DNA of 64,000 nt. Source: Parelaphostrongylus tenuis. Its lineage: Eukaryota; Nematoda; Chromadorea; Rhabditida; Metastrongylidae. The stretch lies in assembly GCA_019055375.1 (NCBI GenBank), contig JAHQIW010005500.1, positions 22,985 through 86,984 on the forward strand, in the 5' to 3' direction. Below, one piece after another: positions 58,121 to 64,000 of this stretch. A program made the position numbers and the translations under genes. The notes under the pieces are model-generated. The model saw nothing but the letters and a program-made list of their open reading frames with translations, did not search any database and had not been told where the DNA came from. Numbering within the stretch: position 1 is the stretch's first letter; each line of letters opens with the position of its first letter.

Positions 58121-59634
58121 CAGTATTCCATTTTTTCGTTCCTAATCAGAAGGAAACAAAAAAAAATGTTGGGTAAAATGGCACGAAAACACGAGTACGC
58201 GTGTTTTAGCTGAGAATGCGTTCAAAGAATTTTCTACCAATATAGTCAACCTTTTTGTGGTGACTGAGTTCACATGGATATAGCTGCTTATTACACAATA
58301 TCGAAGAAACCGCTGTGAAGCTGAAAAAAACTTTGTACGCAAAGCGATGTTTTTTCCATTAGAACGTGCTGCAAAATTGAAAGTTACGATTCGAAGTTGT
58401 CATAATTTTTCTATCAGATGGTTATCTAATTATCACTATATATCTATGACAGCCAAGTATAGAAGCCAGCCTTGCAAATGATAAACGTCGACGGCAGAAC
58501 GTATTTTACTTTTTCTTTACTTTCGACTGGTTTAAATCAAAAACAATAATCTGATAATCTGATAACATGTCCCCAACTTTTTAAAAAAACTTGGTTGTCA
58601 CCTATACAGTCTTAAATAGCTGTCTCGCCCTTCCAAACTCATCAGTAGTACGCTGCCTTTCGTTTCAGAATATCCTTTGCAACGGACTATACCCCTACTC
58701 ACAGAGGAATTCTACGCCACATTATTTAACCACCAAGGAACCGCCACAGAGATTGATATGCGCGGAGCGAGCTTGGCGATTCTCGTGTTTTATCTGAGTT
58801 TTTCCCTGCTTTGCAAAAATTTTTGAAATCCTATATTGCTTTGATAGAGCCCGATATTCTTTACTGGCTTATGTGGTTTCGTGCTCATATGCATGTTTCG
58901 TGTAAAGAGAAGGACGCTGGTTCACTGCGCAATCATACTGATTCCGGCAGTTAATCAATTGAATTGAATTGTATTGAGTTTATCACAATAAAAATCTTAA
59001 GTTTTGAAATTCCCCAGTTATATGCAAGACCCAAAGTAAGTATAAGTTAGAAAAGTGATGAGTAATTCATCAAAGATGATGATGCGTGCTGCATGCGATA
59101 CCAGTTGACATCGTTGGCTTCCATTATAGCTGAGTTTTGTTAGTTATTCGCATACTAACCGCTTTCTTAAAGTAGACGTATTCAAGAGTACTGGCTACTT
59201 ATGGATAGCAGACGAATTATAGGCGTGGAGGAACAATCGTGTAATGGGTAGAAAGCATGAAAGATCGGCAATAAGCAGACTATTAAATGGGAATATGTGT
59301 CTCCAAAAAGTTCTCTCAGTGCTTTTCCTCCATCCACACCTATACTCAAGAACGCATTTTTATTCTTGTTTGACAATTTTTAACTATTCGGCACCCTGAA
59401 TTTCGAAAACTTGAGGATGTATCTAATTTTCCAAATGGTTTTTAAAATATACTGTAAAAATCAAACGAAAATTTATTTCACACTCAAGCATCTATCGCCT
59501 GGATGGGCTTTTCATAGATCTCAACGATTTCAATGATATGCCTGATTTTGAAAAGGACGTTTTCAATGCGTTGTTCTACTAAAAGAGTTTTGAGTTTAGC
59601 CCTCTGATAATCTGAGACACAAGTGCCTTATCAT
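58121..59634. other. No gene; weak old repeats
   Basis: No coding feature is supported. About 59260-59380 is a diverged minus-strand relative of 26805-26890 (shared ATATGTGTCTCCAAA tract, reverse orientation). Confidence 0.45.
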
Positions 59635-59745
59635 TTATGATGCTTAGGCACTCTTCCCTTCTTATCATTCTTGGATTTTGCGATTTATTCAAAGGCCCTC
59701 AAGGGTTTCTCGCTCCGTCGATTTTGATTCTTGCCCCAGTAAGAA
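59635..59745 (-). pseudogene. Penelope-like element fragment
   Basis: On the minus strand this is a short remnant of the C-terminal end (equivalent of HES-K-T-R-TLEAFWIN-RNP), readable as HESK, then RETLEGL. It directly adjoins a SINE fragment. Confidence 0.45.
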
Positions 59746-59749
59746 CTGA

Positions 59750-59845
59750 ATAGAGGATAGCAACAGAGATAAAATACATCGGCAAGCCACCGGGAGTCAT
59801 TATGAAGGCCAGATATGCATCCATTCATCTCGTGTTTAATATTGA
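59750..59845 (+). mobile_element. SINE family 1 fragment
   Basis: GAGGATAGCAACAGAG, then CCACCGGGAGTCATTATGAA and GGCCAGATATGCATCC match the SINE body at 14495-14570. Confidence 0.6.
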
Positions 59846-60695
59846 TATTTTCTTCAATATTTAGCTTCTTATTTTGTGGGCCTTGTTTTTAGCAGAAAGT
59901 TTGTTTTCTGTTCATTCTCTATCTTCTGAAAATTCCAATCGAGCGAAGGTTCCAAACCGCCTCAACGCAGCTTTCCAATACCCCCACGGTAAGTTCGGCC
60001 GGTGGCTTGCAAAGATAACAAAGTGGAAGCTAGAGATTTTGAGCTGATTCAAAGTGAGCAATAAGGAGTCAGTCACCAATATTACCTCGTATTCATATTG
60101 GAAAAACCTTCAAGTTCATCACCGTTATTGGGCAGGACACTTGAAGAAAAGTTTCTTGATGACAAGGATCCTTTATTAGGTTATAGATTATTGAAAAGTT
60201 TGAAATCTCGAAGAACATATAAAATTTAACTGTAGCACTTGAACGACTATCAATTGATAGCCATGAAATAAATCTTGGAAATTTCGAATCTGTATTTGCT
60301 TTTATGAAAGGTCTTTTTTATAGCATTGTAGGAGAGAAAGTATATTTGTATTCGTACACATTATTTCTTGCAGAACATAGCTCTTCTCCTCAAACACATC
60401 AGTAACCACTCAATGACATATTCGAAACAATTTCCTCACTGCAAATTTTATATAGTAAAGCATTATTCCATAAGTGTAAACTGTTACGGATTCTTTGTCT
60501 GTCTCTTCCCTTTTTCAAAGATATTTTGGAAGGCTGTCTAAATTGAAATCCTTTTTGCTTCACGGAAAACTCAGTTTTCAATCGATCTATATCTCATTTT
60601 TTTTTTGCCAATCCAAAATTGAACATACGCGGAATTTTATCTACATAATTCTTAATCGTCCGATAACAAGTATCTCTTTGATTAAAAAGAGTAGG
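59846..60695. other. No recognisable feature
   Basis: AT-rich sequence with no supported gene or RNA. Confidence 0.5.
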
Positions 60696-61065
60696 TTGCT
60701 TGATTGACAGGTTTTGACATCTATTATCGGTCTGCACGTAATAAGCTACTCTGCTTCATCTCAGTTCTCTATTTCAACGCTAGTCGTTACGGGAATCTCG
60801 AAGTAATCTTTGTGATGTCCTCACGACTGACAAATTGAAAGCACCATCATACACAAAGGTTGGATATGATGAGGTAGTTCCGTTTGTGCAAAATTCGATG
60901 ATCTAGCAGTGTCGCGTTTGCTTCAGCTGATTTACTCAGTAGAAAACAGTTGCACCACACCACACACCAAAACAATATGTTCATCCAAGTTTGAATTGCC
61001 ACACACAGCAGCCAAATATCCTTACTGGAAGCACTAAACATTAGTCAGTTAAGCAGAAAAATCAA
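60696..61065 (-). repeat. Inverted copy of distal gene 5' flank
   Basis: On the minus strand it contains AGTAAATCAGCTGAAGCAAACG and a GAGATGAAGCAGAGTAGCTTAT tract. These pair with 63230-63700 on the plus strand and resemble 20395-20640. Confidence 0.6.
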
Positions 61066-63229
61066 TAAATAAAACATTTAGAAGTTTCTAGGACCAAAAA
61101 AAGTAGGAATTTTTACAACTGAAAAAAAGCTTTAATGAGAGCTGATATTCGTACTAATAGACGCGTTGACAATAAGAACAGTATTAGTAATGATAATAAG
61201 ACGGGGATTGTGGACGAGTGGTAAATGCACATTGCGAAGCGGGGCTGATTAATACTCACCCTTTCGGAATTAATAACGCGCGTCTTATGGAATGCCCAGC
61301 TTTGCTATCGATGAGATTGCAAAAAGAAGTGATTAGCCAGTGTTCCATGGCGTTTTATAAAGGAGACAAAAACGTATTGAATGCTAGAAGTACTGGAACT
61401 TACACGAGGAAAAAAATAGTGAAAACGGGCTTATCGTTTTTGAGCTTAGGCTTTTCAGTTTCATCATTTGTCGCAAAAGGCCCGCGCTACTGATTTTGAT
61501 CCTAAGCCTAAGCAGCTTAAGCACAAGTACGAAAAGTGCATGAACGCGTAGAAGAAACTTCAAGTATCAAACCTATGTATTTTATCTTGATTTCTTGTTA
61601 AAGCGGAGATATTAGGTCATGTCACAAGTATTGGCCCTAGATTGATGAGCGCTAATTTTCGCAATCAGACATACTAAAAACTGTATCATTTTTTAAGTTG
61701 CTCATTTGCGCATTTTTTGCGATTGCTTTGATATATAACTTGCTTATGCTTGCGTGAAGATAGAACCGCTTTTAAACAGACACTCTTGCTAATCACGCAG
61801 CAATGGCGCGTACGGGAAAAGGTGAAGTAGGCGGCGCGCAAGATTAGTAGAGCTTGGGCAATGACACAGTCGCAGAGAAAAGTGGTGACAAGTGGTTCGC
61901 ATAATACAAAACTGGAGAGTTGTTCTGGAGGCGTTCTGGCCACCCGCATGAACCTCCACTTAATCTTGCGCTCAAACTTCACGAGCATTATCCCATGGGC
62001 GCCCTTCGTGTATGAGAAGCGAAAAATTTGCTACCACAAGAGATTCATCTCAAACACAACTATAAGCAAATGTGCATAAAAGGTTCGTAAAAAAATACGC
62101 AACTGAAAGTTGCCAAAAACATGCAATTTTGATTACTCCCAGCCAATAAATTAGTCGTTACTGCTTTAGTGCCAAAACCTATAAATTGACCTAGTTTAAC
62201 CGTTTTAACATAGAAATTTAGCACGCCACGTATATTTCTGGCTACGAGCTAGATCGATAGCGCTAATCTATAGATCAATCGAGGTGGGCAGTGGATCAAC
62301 CTCAGTTTTAATTCTCCACTCTACAGCGCAGTAAATATAGTCTTTTCGAAGAAGCAAGCATAACGCTGAAATCGTCCATACTCGCTCACAAAATGGTTAT
62401 TAAAAGCTCGAGTAAAGAGCTCTGTTCTGCCATTATTACGCATGTGCAAACGCAAAACTGCTTTCTTTGCTACAAAGCTATAGAAAGATCTTTTGATAAC
62501 TGTTTAAATTTCCAAAAATTCTGAGAATACGCTATTGAATGATATTGAGAGCCTAAGAAAGAGGGTTTATGCGCAAAATGTAAGCGCGGAAACAAGCGAT
62601 ATGTGAGCAACGCGAATGAAACATAATTTTGCTTGAACTGCTACAAAGCACTGTATAGAAGCTCTTTTCAAAAGAAGCTACACTTTTGAGTTCTCCGGCG
62701 AGTAAATTATGAATGGCTCTTAACACTCAATGGAAAGCCTGTTCTCAGGAGAAAATCCTCCTTCAGAAAAAATCCTGTCCGCCCGATAGCAAAAATGATT
62801 TAGCCCTACTTTCGATTTGTTGTTATTCAATTTCGCCTTTACCGTTTTTATTTGACCTATCTTCACAGCTTTTTTCTTGTGAAAGTCCCACTTACTTCTA
62901 CATTCAATTTTTTGTCTTCATAAGAATGCTGTATAGTACTGGTCGATCACGTCATTTTGCAACCTCATAGCATGGATAGCCATGCTGGGTGCTCCATAGG
63001 ACGTGCGTTATCAATTTCTGAAGGTTGTGCATTAATCAGCCTAGCGCGCGGTGCGTCGTAACGTGGATAACTATCACTCTATCACTCGTCCGCTCTCCCG
63101 CCCCATTATTCTCTTGATATGTTATAATTGCCATAGCCCCTATTAGTACGAGTATCAGCTCTCATTACAACTATTTTTTCGGGTATAAAATTCGTAGCTT
63201 TTCGGCTTTTTCAGAGCATCTAAAAGTCT
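61066..63229. other. No recognisable gene between two inverted flank copies
   Basis: The longest frames (for example 61218-61493, plus) are unfamiliar and have no supporting signals. I saw no structured RNA. Confidence 0.5.
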
Positions 63230-63735
63230 TTTTTTTTCTTAATTTTTCTGCTTAACTGATTATTGCAAGTGCTTCAGTATGGACATTAGGCTGCTGTATA
63301 TAGCAATTCAAACTTGGATAGATAATTTGTTATGGTGTATGGTGTGGCGCAACTGCTTTATGCTCAGTAAATCAGCTGAAGCAACGCAAGTCTACTAACA
63401 TTATCAACACGGACACTACCTCATCATCTCCAATCGGTGTTCATGGAAAGTCATGAAAGAGCTGATCTTTCTGCAACGCTGATGATACCTTCAATTTGTC
63501 ATTCGTGAGACACACAAAGAATATTTCGACATTCCTGCTGACGATTCACGCTAAAATAATGAAATTGAGATGAAGCAGAGTAGCTTATCACGTACAGGCA
63601 GGTTGAATAGGCTCAAAAGTTGTCACCTAAGTGACCTACTCTTTTTTGATCCGAATGGATACATGCTATCTGACAAATAAAAATATGGTAAATATATGCG
63701 CGCCTAGTTCAATTTTGGATTAGCAGAAAAAGCCA
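63230..63735 (+). repeat. Copy of distal gene 5' flank at window end
   Basis: TGCTCAGTAAATCAGCTGAAG near 63360 and GAGATGAAGCAGAGTAGC near 63567 match the 60.7-61.0 kb copy in reverse and the 20.4-20.7 kb flank directly. If the unit is complete, a first exon would lie roughly 1 kb beyond this block, outside the window. Confidence 0.6.
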
Positions 63736-63757
63736 AATCAAATCAAATCAAATCAAG
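63733..63757 (+). repeat. AAATC microsatellite
   Basis: Four consecutive AAATC-type units followed by AAGC. Confidence 0.85.
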
Positions 63758-64000
63758 CTGACTTTCTCTTATGAGGAAACAGCATTTCAATTTTCAGATA
63801 ACCATATTTGGAAAAACCAGATCATAAAGGGTACCTTTCTATATCATAGCCATATCATACCAGACCACATACAGAACCACACATACAGTTGGCTCAAATG
63901 CAGCTAGAAATCGCTGAACTATTATTGATTAAGGGACTGATGAAGTGCCGCGGACGTGAAAGGCGCTGGGAATTGCTTGCCTGTCGGTTCGTTCTTGCTG

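Noticed and set aside
61218..61493. 91-codon frame, and a possible tRNA-like start just upstream
   Set aside because: No recognisable domain, no splice or flank support, and no B box after the A-box-like GTGGACGAGTGGTAAATGC.
1..64000. CRISPR array, bacterial operon, phage or rRNA genes
   Set aside because: No regular spacer array, long contiguous genes, ribosome-binding-site pattern or rRNA sequence is present. The coding parts are intron-split and eukaryotic.

Overview
The window looks like nuclear DNA of a parasitic clade V nematode, most probably a hookworm or a close strongylid relative. Nothing in it looks bacterial or viral. The sequence is AT-rich. Its recognisable coding parts are short exons bounded by GT/AG introns. 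Its mobile elements are an RTE-type non-LTR retrotransposon, Penelope-like elements with a GIY-YIG domain, tRNA-derived SINEs and a mariner relic. I assign the host from remembered resemblance of the RTE and SINE sequences to hookworm repeats, and no search was run.

The dominant feature is a giant inverted repeat. Positions 1-19009 are repeated almost base for base, in reverse complement, at 22046-41050. The spacer is 3036 bp (19010-22045). I saw only about a dozen to fifteen differences between the arms. Most are 1-bp indels, and most lie in the outer 5 kb. The left arm runs off the start of the window, so the palindrome may be longer. Features of the left arm therefore have mirror twins in the right arm; inner coordinates sum to 41055 and outer ones to about 41050.

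Arm layout, from the centre outwards: three Penelope-like fragments (one head-to-head with its neighbour), a 3'-truncated RTE endonuclease segment holding a SINE with clear target-site duplications, a roughly 1 kb unknown repeat with an old SINE, two degraded copies of a five-exon gene, another SINE, a mariner relic, and a 140 bp foldback containing a hammerhead-like core.

The gene family is the only convincing host coding content. It encodes a predicted secreted protein of about 207 residues with five exons: a 91 nt signal-peptide exon, then about 152, 139, 107 and 135 nt, ending in ATVGGN-stop. Copies lie at 8300-10136 (-), 5727-7261 (-), 30918-32755 (+), 33794-35328 (+), 41920-43353 (+) and 50922-52734 (+). 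Lone first exons lie at 21782-21872 (+) and 45905-45995 (-). All are broken as written. The 41920-43353 copy is damaged only by three single-base insertions and may be a working gene if those are sequence errors. Each copy carries a duplicated 5' flank of more than 1 kb.

Region 41-53 kb holds diverged copies of arm sequences, including a smaller inverted repeat (44281-45358 / 47884-48950). Its PLE-to-lone-exon junction matches the right inner junction of the giant palindrome, which suggests the left arm is the derived copy. From 53 to 64 kb the window contains old repeats, a 5'-truncated RTE with both visible catalytic aspartates changed to asparagine, a 390 bp foldback with two head-to-head tRNA-like modules, and a further inverted pair of gene-flank sequence at 60.7 and 63.3 kb.
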